DNA of 64,000 bases from Sphingomonas lutea (GCF_014396785.1 NZ_CP060718.1:1384501-1448500), one strand, 5' to 3'. Positions 7,029-16,127 are shown, counted from the stretch's first letter. The notes: generated from the sequence alone by a model not told the origin. Translations and numbers: made by a program.

Positions 7029-7697
7029 TTACTTTCCCTTGGCCTTGATCGCGGCCTTCATCGCTTCCAGCTCCGCATCGACCGCCTCGGCGGCCTTCAG
7101 CTCGGCAATTTCTTCCTCCAGGCTCTTCGGCCCCGTCATGCCCAGCGCATCGGCGCGCCCCTCAGCAAAGTCGGCGCGGCGCTCGAGCACTTCGAAGCGC
7201 GAGAACGCATCTTCGGTGCGGCTGCCGTTGAGCAGCTCACTGGCCCTGGCGCGCGTGACGGCGCTTTCGAAGCGTGCGGCGATCGCATTCTGGCGAGCGC
7301 GCGCTTCGCGCAGCTTGTTCTGCAGCTTGCCGATATCGCCCTCATAACCCTTCAGTGTCGCTTCGATCTGGCCGATTTCGCTACGCAGGCCCTCCGCCAT
7401 GTCGGCGGCCTTCTGCCGCTCGATCAGCGCTGCCTTTGCCAGGTCTTCGCGATCTTTCGACAGCGCCAGCTCGGCCTTTTCGGTCCAGCTTTTCTGCAAT
7501 TCGTCGAGGCGGGTGAGCGCGCGGCGCATCTCCTTCCCGTCGGCGATGCAGCGTGCGGCCGAGGCGCGCACTTCGACCAAGGTCTCTTCCATTTCCAGGA
7601 TGACCATCCGGATCATCTTCGCAGGATCTTCCGAGCGGTCGAGAAGCTCGGTAATGTTCGCTGCGAAAATGTCCCGCGATCGCGAGAAAATTCCCAT
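7029..7697 (-). CDS. pspA: Phage shock protein A (PspA/IM30/ESCRT-III-like)
   Basis: PspA is a peripheral membrane protein that stabilises the inner membrane and, when unstressed, binds and inhibits PspF. The 222-residue product starts with the amphipathic helix MGIFSRSRDIFAANITELLD. It continues as a long coiled coil with the conserved EDPAKMIRMVILEMEETLVEVR, as in E. coli PspA (same length). GGAG lies about 9 bases upstream of the ATG. It is the first gene after the sigma-54-type promoter at 7746-7761 and heads the operon pspA-pspB-pspC plus four small genes. Confidence 0.95.
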   Translation of the reverse strand: MGIFSRSRDIFAANITELLDRSEDPAKMIRMVILEMEETLVEVRASAARCIADGKEMRRALTRLDELQKSWTEKAELALSKDREDLAKAALIERQKAADMAEGLRSEIGQIEATLKGYEGDIGKLQNKLREARARQNAIAARFESAVTRARASELLNGSRTEDAFSRFEVLERRADFAEGRADALGMTGPKSLEEEIAELKAAEAVDAELEAMKAAIKAKGK

Positions 7698-7745
7698 TCA
7701 GCACTCCATGTTCAAAATCAGGGCCCTAAACTTACGGCTCACCAT

Positions 7746-7761
7746 TCAAGCCCTGTGCCAG
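7746..7761 (-). promoter_or_regulatory. Sigma-54 (-24/-12) promoter for pspA
   Basis: Read on the minus strand the sequence is CTGGCACAGGGCTTGAA, matching the sigma-54 consensus TGGCAC-N5-TTGC in both the GG and the TTG elements with the right spacing. It lies about 50 bases upstream of the pspA ATG, between pspA and the divergent gene for the sigma-54 activator PspF. PspF-dependent psp promoters are established in enterobacteria. The upstream 7762-7800 segment, rich in CCACA and CACAC, is the expected place for a PspF upstream activating site, but I cannot define one. Confidence 0.85.
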
Positions 7762-7863
7762 TTCCACAAAAACCACACACAATCGTGAGAATCGCCATTT
7801 TGTCGGCGAAACGAGATGGAAAATCCTTGCCAAATGGTGGGATTCGCCACCAACAAACGGCAC

Positions 7864-8910
7864 ATGGAGCGGGCGGAACAATTCATCGGGCAAAGCCTTG
7901 CGTTTCTCGACGCGGTTGAGCGGACCAGCCGCGCCGCGCCTCTCAATCGCCCTGTCCTGGTGATCGGTGAGCGCGGCACTGGCAAGGAGCTGATCGCCGA
8001 GCGCCTGCATCACTTGTCCTCGCGCTGGGCGGGGCCGCTGATCGTAATGAACTGTGCGGCGCTGCCGGAAAATCTGATCGAGGCCGAATTGTTTGGCCAC
8101 GAGGCGGGCAGTTTCACCGGTGCCGCCAAGACTCGCCACGGCCGCTTCGAGGAGGCCGACGGCGGCACGTTGTTCCTCGATGAACTTGGCACTCTGTCCA
8201 TGCCGGCACAGGACCGGCTGCTACGCGCGACGGAATATGGCGAGATCACGCGCATTGGCGCCTCGAAACCGATCTCGGTCGACGTTCGGATCGTTGCTGC
8301 GACCAATGAAAACCTTCCTTCGCAGGTGGAGAAGGGCAAGTTCCGCGCCGACCTGCTCGACCGATTGTCGTTCGAGGTCATCACCTTGCCGCCGCTGCGG
8401 GCGCGCGAAGGCGACGTGCCCGTCTTGGCCGAGCATTTCGGGCGCCGCATGTCGTCAGAGCTCGAATGGTCGAACTGGCCCGGGTTTTCGCCGCGCGCGA
8501 TCGCGGCGATGGAAAGCTATCATTGGCCGGGCAACGTCCGGGAATTGCGCAACGTCGCCGAGCGCGCCGTTTACCGCCACGAGGACCCCGAACGCCCGGT
8601 GGAAGAGATCATGTTCGACCCCTTTCATTCGCCGTGGGCACCGTCGGCTGGCGTCTCACCGGCAAGTCGGCCTGTCGCCCCGCCAGCTGAAGCTGATGCC
8701 GCAGTGACAGCGGACGCGCCGGCGCCGACGATGCCGTCGACCACGACCAGCGATTTCCGCGCCGCCGTCGCCGAATATGAGCGAACGCTCCTTGTAGATG
8801 CCCTCAACCGCAACCGCTTCAACCAGCGCGCCACTGCGGCGGCGCTCGGCTTAAGCTACGATCAGCTTCGCCACGCGCTGAAGCGCCACAAGCTGCAAGA
8901 CGCGAGCTAG
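7864..8910 (+). CDS. pspF: Phage shock operon transcriptional activator PspF (sigma-54 enhancer-binding protein)
   Basis: PspF drives sigma-54 transcription of pspA. The AAA+ domain begins near the N terminus with no receiver domain, as in E. coli PspF. It has Walker A GERGTGKE, the sigma-54-contacting loop as GSFTGA (usual GAFTGA), Walker B GGTLFLDEL, and the sensor region with FRADLLDRL and WPGNVRELRN. A proline/alanine-rich linker of about 50 residues leads to a Fis-type helix-turn-helix at the end (NQRATAAALGLSYDQLRHALKRH). I used the ATG at 7864 because MERAEQFIGQSLAFL aligns with the E. coli start; an in-frame ATG at 7816 would add 16 residues. Confidence 0.93.
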   Translation: MERAEQFIGQSLAFLDAVERTSRAAPLNRPVLVIGERGTGKELIAERLHHLSSRWAGPLIVMNCAALPENLIEAELFGHEAGSFTGAAKTRHGRFEEADGGTLFLDELGTLSMPAQDRLLRATEYGEITRIGASKPISVDVRIVAATNENLPSQVEKGKFRADLLDRLSFEVITLPPLRAREGDVPVLAEHFGRRMSSELEWSNWPGFSPRAIAAMESYHWPGNVRELRNVAERAVYRHEDPERPVEEIMFDPFHSPWAPSAGVSPASRPVAPPAEADAAVTADAPAPTMPSTTTSDFRAAVAEYERTLLVDALNRNRFNQRATAAALGLSYDQLRHALKRHKLQDAS

Positions 8911-9470
8911 TAGCGGAACGCCGTCATTGCGTAGAGCATCGGGATCGACAGCATGGTGTTGACCCGCGACGTGATCATCGCCGTCCGAGCCGACGCTGCC
9001 TTGGTCGCGTCATCCGCTTCGACCAGCCCGAGCGCGCGTTTCTGGTTGGGCCAGATGATGAACCACACGTTGAACGCCATGATCAGCGCCAGCCACATGC
9101 CCGTGCCGATCAGCTGGTAGCTTTGCTGCAAGGTCAGCGCTTCGACCAAATAGCCTTGCACATAGGCCAGCAGCGCGCCCGTAAGCACGGTCAGCGCCGC
9201 GCCCCAGCGGAAGAAGAACAGAGCGTTGGGCGCGATATATTTGGACACGCCGGGCTTCAGCTCCGCCGGCACGGTCGGCATCGTCGGAATCTGCACGAAG
9301 TTGAAGTAATAGAGCAGGCCGATCCACATGATGCCGAAGAAGACGTGGAGCCACTGCAGCAGGGCCGACGCGTTGATCTCGTCGACGTGGAAAATTGCCA
9401 TGAGGCCGATCGCCAGCGCGATCCCGATCCCGATGACGAGGTGAAGATTTTCGAACAGCTTGCCCATCAT
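8907..9470 (-). CDS. PuuD/urate-hydroxylase-like (DUF-type) four-helix membrane protein
   Basis: This 187-residue integral membrane protein has about four helices. The family-like signature is LHVFFGIMWIGLLYYFNFVQIPTMP, which includes a His-x6-W pattern, followed by FFFRWGAALTVLTGALL. Short proteins of this kind are usually named urate hydroxylase PuuD by automated pipelines, but the cytochrome c domain of bona fide PuuD is absent here and no purine genes are nearby. A real urate-oxidising role is therefore doubtful. The start used is the first of two adjacent ATGs, preceded by GGGGGAAA. The longer upstream frame has no support. Its 3' end overlaps the pspF end by four bases. Confidence 0.55.
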   Translation of the reverse strand: MMGKLFENLHLVIGIGIALAIGLMAIFHVDEINASALLQWLHVFFGIMWIGLLYYFNFVQIPTMPTVPAELKPGVSKYIAPNALFFFRWGAALTVLTGALLAYVQGYLVEALTLQQSYQLIGTGMWLALIMAFNVWFIIWPNQKRALGLVEADDATKAASARTAMITSRVNTMLSIPMLYAMTAFRY

Positions 9471-9607
9471 TTTCCCCCTTCGACTGGCGCCGCGTGGCGA
9501 AAACTCTGAACGGTCGCGCAATGAAGCGCAAGACGCGGTAAAGTGCGGAGCCAGTTGCGGCGAGCAACGTTCTGAGGAAAGCAATCCTCATCCGTCAGGA
9601 GCCGACC

Positions 9608-10261
9608 ATGACTTTCCAGCTGCCCGATCTGCCCTTCAGCAAGGACGCGCTTGCCCCGCACATGTCGGCCGAAACGCTGGAATTTCACCACGGCAAGCAT
9701 CACCGCACTTACGTCACCAAGACCAATGAGATGCTGGAGGACAAGCGCGAGCTGCGCGGCGCCTCGCTGGTTCAGGTTATCCGCGATGCCCAGAGCCAGG
9801 GCGAAACAAAGCTATTCAACAATAGCGCGCAACTGTGGAACCACAGCTTCTTCTGGCAGTGCCTTGCGCCCGCCGAGGGGCAGAAGCCGACGGGCAAGCT
9901 CGCGCATCTGATCGACGATGCGTTCGGCGGGGCCGAGGCGATGCTCGAGAAATTGCATGCCGAGGCGGTCAACCATTTCTCTAACGGCTGGGCGTGGCTG
10001 GTGCTCGACAAGGGCGCGCTGCGCATCACCTCGCTCCATGATGCCGACACGCCGCTGGTTCACGACGGGATGGTTCCGCTCTTCACACTCGATGTGTGGG
10101 AGCATGCTTATTACATCGACTATCGCAACGAACGCCCGAAGTTCGCCAGCGCGGTGCTGCAGAACATCGTCAACTGGGACTTCGTCGGCGAGAACCTCGA
10201 CAGCAAAGGTGTCGAACGCGCCAACCAGGAGGGTGCCCGGCTGACCGAACCTACTGCTTAA
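9608..10261 (+). CDS. sodB: Superoxide dismutase, Fe/Mn type
   Basis: This enzyme converts superoxide to oxygen and hydrogen peroxide in the cytoplasm. All four metal ligands can be placed: His27 (LEFHHGKHH), His79 (LWNHSFFW), Asp162 and His166 ([11 protein letters not shown]). There is no signal peptide. AGGAG precedes the ATG by about 7 bases. Length is slightly above the 190-200 typical for FeSOD, with extra residues at the C terminus. Whether the metal is iron or manganese cannot be settled from the residues I can see. The 3' end overlaps the convergent ABC permease by 11 bases. Confidence 0.93.
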   Translation: MTFQLPDLPFSKDALAPHMSAETLEFHHGKHHRTYVTKTNEMLEDKRELRGASLVQVIRDAQSQGETKLFNNSAQLWNHSFFWQCLAPAEGQKPTGKLAHLIDDAFGGAEAMLEKLHAEAVNHFSNGWAWLVLDKGALRITSLHDADTPLVHDGMVPLFTLDVWEHAYYIDYRNERPKFASAVLQNIVNWDFVGENLDSKGVERANQEGARLTEPTA

Positions 10262-11012
10262 GGCGATATCCGGTCCGGAAGATCCAGGCGATAACGGCCA
10301 GGCATGTCAGCATGAATGCGAACGTTGCCGCCAAGCTGACCCCGAATGCGACGTCGGCTGTGCCGAAAAAGGTCCAGCGGAAGCCGTTGATCAGATAGAC
10401 CACCGGATTGAACAAGGTGATCGAGCGCCAGGGCTCGGCCAGCATGTCGATCGAATAGAATGCGCCGCCGAGGAAGGTCAGCGGGGTGATCACCAGCAGG
10501 GGGATCACCTGCAATTGCTCGAACCCCTTGGCCCAGATGCCGACGATGAAGCCGAACAGGCAAAAGGTGATGGCGACCAGCAGCAGATAGACCAGCATCA
10601 GCAACGGATGCTCGATGCGCAGGTCGACGAACAGGTGCGCGGTGACGAGGATCACCAGCGCGACGCTCATCGCCTTCGTCGCCGCCGCGCCCACATAGCC
10701 GATTACCGTCTCGATCGCCGACAAAGGCGCAGACAGGATTTCGTAGATGGTGCCGGTGAAGCGCGGCATGTGGATGCCGAAGCTGGCGTTGAAGATGCTT
10801 TCGGTAAACAGCGACAGCATCATCAGCCCGGGCACGATGAACGCGCCATAGGCGATGCCGTCGATCTCGGTCATCCGGCTGCCGATGGCTGCGCCGAAGA
10901 CGATGAAATAGAGCGAGGTGGTGATGACCGGCACCGCGAGCCCGGTCCAAAGCGTCCGCTTGAACCGGTGCATCTCGAACTTGTAGATCGCCCAGATCCC
11001 GCGCCAGTTCAT
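10251..11012 (-). CDS. ABC-2 type transporter permease
   Basis: This 253-residue membrane subunit with six predicted helices partners the ABC ATPase encoded immediately upstream. It matches the ABC-2 drug/polysaccharide exporter fold, with the conserved pattern [21 protein letters not shown] and [17 protein letters not shown] near the last loops. Substrate is not evident. It is the last gene of the dapF-mtaB-ftsY-yciB-ATPase-permease run. A 120-base gap holding a palindromic repeat separates it from the ATPase gene. Confidence 0.85.
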   Translation of the reverse strand: MNWRGIWAIYKFEMHRFKRTLWTGLAVPVITTSLYFIVFGAAIGSRMTEIDGIAYGAFIVPGLMMLSLFTESIFNASFGIHMPRFTGTIYEILSAPLSAIETVIGYVGAAATKAMSVALVILVTAHLFVDLRIEHPLLMLVYLLLVAITFCLFGFIVGIWAKGFEQLQVIPLLVITPLTFLGGAFYSIDMLAEPWRSITLFNPVVYLINGFRWTFFGTADVAFGVSLAATFAFMLTCLAVIAWIFRTGYRLKQ

Positions 11013-11038
11013 GCGCGTTCTCCGGACATTTGGACCCC

Positions 11039-11117
11039 GTTCGTCCTGAGCGGAGCGAAGCGAAGTCGAAGGGCGCCCTTCGACTGCGGCGCTACGCGCC
11101 TCCGCTCAGGACGAACG
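11039..11117. repeat. Sphingomonad-type extragenic palindrome (GTTCGTCCTGAGCG family)
   Basis: CGTTCGTCCTGAGCGGA at 11039-11055 is the exact reverse complement of TCCGCTCAGGACGAACG at 11101-11117. The interior AGTCGAAGGGCGCCCTTCGACT (11071-11092) is a second near-perfect palindrome. The whole element can fold into a long hairpin between the ATPase and permease genes. I recognise this motif as a frequent dispersed repeat in sphingomonad genomes. Here it sits inside an operon, so it may affect the ratio of the two subunits. Confidence 0.8.
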
Positions 11118-11132
11118 ATTGGGGGAGAGGGC

Positions 11133-12071
11133 TCATGCCGCCGCCTTCTTCTCGTGGATCAGCCCCACGAAAATGTCCTCGAGGCTCGATTGCTTGGTGT
11201 CGAGATCCTTGAAGGCGATCCCCGCGTCGCGCATCGCCGTCAGCAGGGAAGGGATGCCCGTGCGCTCGGCCTTGGCGTCAAATTCATAGACCAGGGTCGA
11301 TCCGTCGTCCGCAAGCTGCGGGCTCCATTGCGCCAGGGCCGGCGGAACCGTCGCCAGCGGCTCGGTCAGTTGCAAGTGGAGGATCTTGCGGCCGAGCTTC
11401 TTCATCAATTCGGCCTTCTCCTCGACCAGGATCAGCTCGCCCTTGTTGATGACGCCCACGCGGTCGGCCATCTCCTCGGCTTCTTCGATATAATGGGTCG
11501 TGAGGATGATCGTCGTGCCCATCTCGCGCAGGCGGCGGACCATGTTCCACATGTCGCGGCGCAGCTCGACATCGACCCCGGCAGTGGGTTCGTCGAGAAA
11601 CAGGATGTCGGGATCGTGCGCCAGCGCCTTGGCGATCATCACGCGGCGCTTCATGCCGCCCGACAATTCCTTGAGGATCGTCTTGCGCTTATCCCACAGC
11701 GACAATTCCTTGAGGATCTGCTCGATCCGCGCCGGATCGGGGCGGCGGCCGAACAATTCGCGGCTGAAGCTGACCGTGCTGAGCAGGGGCTCGAACAGGT
11801 CCATCGTCAGTTCCTGCGGAACCAAGCCGATGCGCTTGCGCACCTCGCGGAAGTTCCGCTGCCAGTCCTTGCCGTCGACCAGCACTTCACCGCCCGACGG
11901 CTTCACGATGCCGCAGATGATGCTGATCAATGTCGTCTTGCCCGCGCCATTGGGACCGAGGAGCGCGAAAATCTCCCCCCGCCGAATGTCGAGGTCGACC
12001 GCCTTCAGCGCTTCGGTGCCGCTACCATATTGCTTGCGCAAACCGCGGATGGAGAGGATGGGGTCGCTCAT
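11133..12071 (-). CDS. ABC transporter ATP-binding protein
   Basis: This 312-residue ATPase has Walker [10 protein letters not shown], the ABC signature LSGGMKRRV, Walker [13 protein letters not shown] and the H-loop TTHYIEE. The C-terminal 80 residues are a regulatory extension typical of ABC-2 exporters of the DrrA/YadG kind. It energises the permease encoded just downstream. The start ATG at 12071 overlaps the yciB stop in an ATGA. The longer open frame reaching 12182 lies inside yciB and is not needed. Confidence 0.92.
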   Translation of the reverse strand: MSDPILSIRGLRKQYGSGTEALKAVDLDIRRGEIFALLGPNGAGKTTLISIICGIVKPSGGEVLVDGKDWQRNFREVRKRIGLVPQELTMDLFEPLLSTVSFSRELFGRRPDPARIEQILKELSLWDKRKTILKELSGGMKRRVMIAKALAHDPDILFLDEPTAGVDVELRRDMWNMVRRLREMGTTIILTTHYIEEAEEMADRVGVINKGELILVEEKAELMKKLGRKILHLQLTEPLATVPPALAQWSPQLADDGSTLVYEFDAKAERTGIPSLLTAMRDAGIAFKDLDTKQSSLEDIFVGLIHEKKAAA

Positions 12072-12694
12072 TCGACCGGCCCAGGCTCGGCCGGTGTGGC
12101 GTCCTCGCGCATCAGGCCGTGGCGCATCAGCATCGGGATGTTGGCCGCGGCGAACAGGAAGGTGAGTGGGATCGCGCCCCACAATTTGAAGCCGATCCAG
12201 AAATCGGTGGAGCTGTTGCGCCAGACAATCTCATTGAGCAGGGCCATGAAACCGAAGAAGATGGCCCAATTGCGGGTAAGCTTGCGCCATCCGCACATGT
12301 CGAGCCCGGGATAGGCGCTGCCGAGCACGACCTTGAGCAAGGGACGGCCGGTCAGCAGCCCGAAGCCGAGCAGTGCACTGACGAGCATATAGTAGACCGT
12401 CGGCTTCATCTTGATGAAGGTTTCGTCGCGCAGCCAGATGGTCAGCCCGCCGAGCAGTACCACCATGACGCCCGAAAACAGCAGCAGCGGCGACACCGAG
12501 CGGTAGCGCAGCGCCGAGTAAAGCATCGCCGCAACCATCGCGACCATGAATGCCCCAGTCGCCACGAACACCTTGAGCGCGCCGGGTACGGGCGCGAAGA
12601 AGTTGACGAGGAAGAAGACGAGCAGCGGCCCGAGGTCGATCAGCAGCTTCGCGCCGCCCTGCGGTTCGGCTTTGGTCGTGGGAGGGGACGTCAT
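12068..12694 (-). CDS. yciB: Inner membrane septation protein A homologue (YciB/IspZ)
   Basis: The protein has 208 residues with about five or six membrane helices. The family signature FIKMKPT is followed by [12 protein letters not shown] and the second repeat [23 protein letters not shown]. YciB proteins take part in cell-envelope synthesis and septation; intracellular septation protein A is the older name. It is coupled to ftsY upstream and the ABC ATPase downstream by ATGA overlaps. A short Pro/Lys-rich cytoplasmic N terminus precedes the first helix. Confidence 0.93.
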   Translation of the reverse strand: MTSPPTTKAEPQGGAKLLIDLGPLLVFFLVNFFAPVPGALKVFVATGAFMVAMVAAMLYSALRYRSVSPLLLFSGVMVVLLGGLTIWLRDETFIKMKPTVYYMLVSALLGFGLLTGRPLLKVVLGSAYPGLDMCGWRKLTRNWAIFFGFMALLNEIVWRNSSTDFWIGFKLWGAIPLTFLFAAANIPMLMRHGLMREDATPAEPGPVE

Positions 12695-13608
12695 TCGGGC
12701 GGCAGGCCTGCAATTGCCCTAGCCACCGCGCGGGGATCGAACGGGCGCAGGTCGTCCGCCTGCTCGCCGACGCCGATGGCATGGATCGGCAGACCGAACT
12801 TCTCGGCTGCCGCGACAAGCACGCCGCCGCGCGCGGTGCCGTCAAGCTTGGTCATGATGAGGCCGGTCACGCCCGCGCTCTCGCGGAACACTTCGACTTG
12901 AGCAAGGCCGTTCTGCCCCGTGGTGGCGTCGAGCACGAGCAGGATGTCGTGCGGCGCTTCGGGGTTGAGCCGGCCGAGCACGCGGCGGATCTTCGACAAT
13001 TCGTCCATCAGGTGCGACTTGTTCTGCAGTCGCCCGGCGGTGTCGACGATGAGGGCATCGATGCCCGTAGCAGTCGCCTGCTTGACCCCGTCGAACACGA
13101 TCCCCGCGGCATCGCCGCCTTCCTTGCCGGTTATCACCGGGGCCCCGATCCGCTCGCCCCAGATTTTAAGCTGCTCGATCGCGGCGGCGCGGAACGTGTC
13201 TCCGGCAGCGAGCAAAACGCCATAATCCTGCTCCTTGAGCAGCCGCCCGAGCTTGCCGATTGTGGTGGTCTTGCCCGATCCGTTGACGCCGATCACGAGG
13301 ATGACGTGCGGGCGGGGAAAACCCCATACTTCGAGCGGCTTGGCGACCGGCGCTAAGATCTTCTCGATCTCTTCGGCAAGGATCGTGCGAAGCCCACGCT
13401 CGTCGAGTTGCTCGAACCTGCGCGCGGCAATCGCCTCACGGATCCGGCGGGACGCCTCGGGGCCAAGGTCCGACGCGATCAGCGCTTCCTCGATGTCGTC
13501 GAGGGTCGCGGTGTCGAGCGCCGCCGTGCTGGTCAGGCCGGTGAGGTTCTCGGCGACGCGTTCGGCGGTTTTGGAAAAGCCGCCGCGCAGGCGGTCGAGC
13601 CAACTCAT
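12691..13608 (-). CDS. ftsY: Signal recognition particle receptor FtsY
   Basis: FtsY is the SRP receptor GTPase that docks ribosome-nascent chain-Ffh complexes at the membrane. The product is 305 residues and lacks the long acidic A domain of E. coli FtsY, starting almost directly with the N domain (MSWLDRLRGGFSKTAERVAENL). The G domain has the P-loop GVNGSGKTTT, VDTAGRLQNK, TKLDGTARGG and the DLRPFDP motif near the end. I used the ATG at 13608 because it forms an ATGA with the mtaB stop; a GTG six bases upstream is also in frame. Confidence 0.95.
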   Translation of the reverse strand: MSWLDRLRGGFSKTAERVAENLTGLTSTAALDTATLDDIEEALIASDLGPEASRRIREAIAARRFEQLDERGLRTILAEEIEKILAPVAKPLEVWGFPRPHVILVIGVNGSGKTTTIGKLGRLLKEQDYGVLLAAGDTFRAAAIEQLKIWGERIGAPVITGKEGGDAAGIVFDGVKQATATGIDALIVDTAGRLQNKSHLMDELSKIRRVLGRLNPEAPHDILLVLDATTGQNGLAQVEVFRESAGVTGLIMTKLDGTARGGVLVAAAEKFGLPIHAIGVGEQADDLRPFDPRAVARAIAGLPPE

Positions 13609-14774
13609 GCCCACACCGCCGTCAGCGCGTTGCCCGCACGTCCGGTGACCCGCGCGCGCCCCGTCTCGCCGCGTGCCGCGCCGTCAAGCCGAACGGGCGC
13701 GAACGCGTCGCTATGCCCTTGCCCAGGGCCTTCGATCAGCACCGGCTGGACCGACCCGACCAGGCTGTCGAGCCAGCGGCTTCGACGCTCGCTTGCCGCG
13801 GCACGCAGGCGGGCGGCACGGGCTTTAACGACTTCGGACGCGACTAGGGGCATCCGCGCGGCCGGGGTGTCAGGACGTGCGGAGAAGGGGAAGATATGTG
13901 CGGCGACGACGTCGCAATCGTCGAGCAATCTGAGTGAGTTCAAGGCCATCTCTTCAGTTTCGGTAGGAAATCCGGCAATCAAGTCGGCGCCGATCGTCGC
14001 GTCCGGGCGTGCCGCCTTGATCTTCGCGACCGCCGCCACTGCCTCGGCGCGGCTGTGGCGGCGCTTCATCCGCTTGAGGATCAGGTCGTCGCCCGCCTGA
14101 AGCGACAGATGGAAATGCGGCATCAGCCGCGGTTCGCCGGCAATGAGCTCGAACAAGGCCTCGTCGATCTCGATACTGTCGAGCGAGGACAGGCGCAGCC
14201 GCCTCAGCCGCGGTTCGGATGTCAGTAACCGCTGGCAAAGTGTGCCTAGTCCGCCCGCATAGTCCGTAATGTCGACCCCGGTGAGGACGATCTCCTTCGC
14301 CCCGAGGTCGATCTCGCGCGCCACCGCATCGCGGATCGCTTCGAACGGCAGCGACCGGCTCTCCCCGCGCGCCTGCCAGATCGAACAGAATGTGCAGCGA
14401 TGATCGCACCCAGTCTGCACCACGACGAAGCTCTTGACCTTGTGCAGCATGCCGGTGGGGACGGATGACGTCATGGCGTCATCCATCGCGAACGCGTTGA
14501 GCTTGCTCGCATTCCCCACCACCAGCGCCACGCCGGGCATCTCCGCGAACATCCCCGACTTCAGCTCCGCAGCGCACCCCGTCACCAGGATCCGCGCATC
14601 AGGCCGATCCCGATGCGCCCGGCGGACGGCCTGGCGGGTCTGGCGCACCGCCTCGTTGGTTACCGCGCAGCTGTTGACCACCACCCAGTTCTCGCCCGCC
14701 GGCGCGGACCGCGCGATGGTCTCGCTCTCGGCAAAGTTGAGGCGGCAGCCGAGCGTGATCGTCTCGACGCTCAT
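13605..14774 (-). CDS. mtaB: tRNA (t6A37) methylthiotransferase MtaB, radical SAM
   Basis: MtaB adds a methylthio group to t6A at position 37 of ANN-decoding tRNAs. The 389-residue protein has the N-terminal UPF0004 domain with cysteines in TLGCRLNFAES, NSCAVTNEA and VTGCAAELK, which hold the auxiliary 4Fe-4S cluster. Then follow the radical SAM motif CDHRCTFCSIWQARG and a C-terminal TRAM-like segment. The sequence GCRLNFAES rather than GCKVNQ-like separates MtaB from MiaB, though the MiaB/MtaB/RimO split should be confirmed. Substrate t6A depends on the Tsa pathway, and tsaE lies later in the window. The ATG overlaps the dapF stop. Confidence 0.88.
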   Translation of the reverse strand: MSVETITLGCRLNFAESETIARSAPAGENWVVVNSCAVTNEAVRQTRQAVRRAHRDRPDARILVTGCAAELKSGMFAEMPGVALVVGNASKLNAFAMDDAMTSSVPTGMLHKVKSFVVVQTGCDHRCTFCSIWQARGESRSLPFEAIRDAVAREIDLGAKEIVLTGVDITDYAGGLGTLCQRLLTSEPRLRRLRLSSLDSIEIDEALFELIAGEPRLMPHFHLSLQAGDDLILKRMKRRHSRAEAVAAVAKIKAARPDATIGADLIAGFPTETEEMALNSLRLLDDCDVVAAHIFPFSARPDTPAARMPLVASEVVKARAARLRAAASERRSRWLDSLVGSVQPVLIEGPGQGHSDAFAPVRLDGAARGETGRARVTGRAGNALTAVWA

Positions 14775-15571
14775 GCCAGGGCCGCCAAATCGAGTTCGCC
14801 GGTGAACACGTGTGTCGCGCCGCCGCGCATGCGGATCGGCTGGCCCGGCGCCCAATCGATCGTCAGCGCGCCGCCGGCCATCTCGACATTCATCGGCGAC
14901 TGCGCGCGTTTGGTCAGGATTGCCGCGACCGCGCTTGCGCAGGCGCCCGTTCCGCACGCCGGCGTCTCGCCTGCGCCACGCTCGAACGTTCGCAATTTCA
15001 GCGTGTTATCGGCCAAGGTTGCGACGTTGACGTTGATCCGCTCTGGAAATGCGGGGTCGTTCTCGATGCTTGGTCCGAGCTCGTCGAGCGAAACCTCGCC
15101 GACATCGGGCACGAAGAACACCAGATGCGGGTTGCCGACATTGACCGCCACCGGATTTTCGAGCGCGTCCCACGCCATCGGCAGCGGATTCGTATCCGTC
15201 GGGTAGGCCAGCGGGATATCGTCCCAGCCAAAGCGCGGTGCGGGCAACACGACCTCGACCTCGGCGCCCAGATCCTCGCCCGTCAGCAACCCGCCCGCGC
15301 TGTCGACGCGCCGCGCGCCGGTCAGCTGGATCACGCAGCGCGTCGCATTGCCGCAGCTTTCGACCTCGCCGCCGTCGCTGTTCCAGATGCGCATCCTGAG
15401 GTCGGCGGCATCGCTCGGCTCGAGCACGATCAGCTGGTCGCAGCCGACACCGGTGCGGCGGTCGCATATGGCCCGCGCGAGCGACGGCGTGACGTCGAAT
15501 GGCGCTTCTCGCGCGTCGACGATCACGAAATCGTTGCCCAGCCCATGCATCTTGTGGAAGGTGCGCCGCAT
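14771..15571 (-). CDS. dapF: Diaminopimelate epimerase
   Basis: DapF interconverts LL- and meso-diaminopimelate, feeding peptidoglycan and lysine synthesis. The 266-residue enzyme begins with the hallmark HKMHGLGNDFVIVD. It has both catalytic cysteines in their motifs: ESCGNATRCV and PACGTGACAS. It is the first gene of a minus-strand run of six genes, most of them joined by ATGA overlaps. The aspartate pathway enzyme Asd is also in this window at 26185. Confidence 0.95.
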   Translation of the reverse strand: MRRTFHKMHGLGNDFVIVDAREAPFDVTPSLARAICDRRTGVGCDQLIVLEPSDAADLRMRIWNSDGGEVESCGNATRCVIQLTGARRVDSAGGLLTGEDLGAEVEVVLPAPRFGWDDIPLAYPTDTNPLPMAWDALENPVAVNVGNPHLVFFVPDVGEVSLDELGPSIENDPAFPERINVNVATLADNTLKLRTFERGAGETPACGTGACASAVAAILTKRAQSPMNVEMAGGALTIDWAPGQPIRMRGGATHVFTGELDLAALA

Positions 15572-15631
15572 CGGTCGCGTGACTTAGGGAGCGCGCCGAC
15601 CATAGTCCACCAGCCGCGAGATGATCCTGAC

Positions 15632-16051
15632 ATGCAACGAGCCGCCAATGACGTCATGCAATCGGTCATCTTCTCCGCGGTGCTCGATGCCATCGCTGCG
15701 CTGAAGGCGGGGTCGGGCGGTCTGCCCAACAACCTGTTGCGCGACGTGCAGGCGATTCATCCAAACGTCACCTTCGCCGACCTGCCCAAAGCGCTTCAAG
15801 ACGCCATCATCGCCAGCGCGCGCACGGCGTTCACTCAGCTGCTGAAGGAGGGCTATGCGGTCGGGCCCAAGCAGGCGATGCAGGCCAGCCGCCCGATGGA
15901 CCGCGTTCCCGAGCGCGAGCGTCGCGGTCCGACCGAGCGCCGCGACATCCGCCGCACCCCCGGTCGGCGCGGACCCGGTGGCGGGGGCAGGCCGGGCGGC
16001 GGAAAGCCGGGTGGCGGTCCCAAGCCCAGCGGCGGCAAACCCCGCGGTTGA
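15632..16051 (+). CDS. Hypothetical protein with Arg/Gly-rich tail, upstream of ffh
   Basis: I do not recognise this 139-residue protein. The first 75 residues look folded and helical (VIFSAVLDAIAALKAGSGGLPNNLLRDVQAIHPN), and the segment DLPKALQDAIIASARTAFTQLLKEGYAV would fit a small alpha-helical domain. From about residue 90 it becomes an Arg-rich then Gly/Pro/Lys repeat tail (RRGPGGGGRPGGGKPGGGPK), which resembles RNA-binding RGG-type tails. The ATG at 15632 is 60 bases from the divergent dapF start. The longer frame reaching back to 14810 is a shadow of dapF. Its position next to ffh invites a link to translation or SRP, but that is only inference. Confidence 0.65.
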   Translation: MQRAANDVMQSVIFSAVLDAIAALKAGSGGLPNNLLRDVQAIHPNVTFADLPKALQDAIIASARTAFTQLLKEGYAVGPKQAMQASRPMDRVPERERRGPTERRDIRRTPGRRGPGGGGRPGGGKPGGGPKPSGGKPRG

Positions 16052-16127
16052 ACTGAAGCCGCGCCTGCGCTAGGGGCGCCAGCGTCTTAAGGACAACATC
16101 GATGAGCGCGTCCACGGATGCACGCTG

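Noticed and set aside
10515..12314. A 599-codon plus-strand open frame
   Set aside because: It runs antisense through the ABC permease, the ABC ATPase and part of yciB, all of which have clear motifs on the minus strand. Long antisense frames are common in GC-rich DNA.
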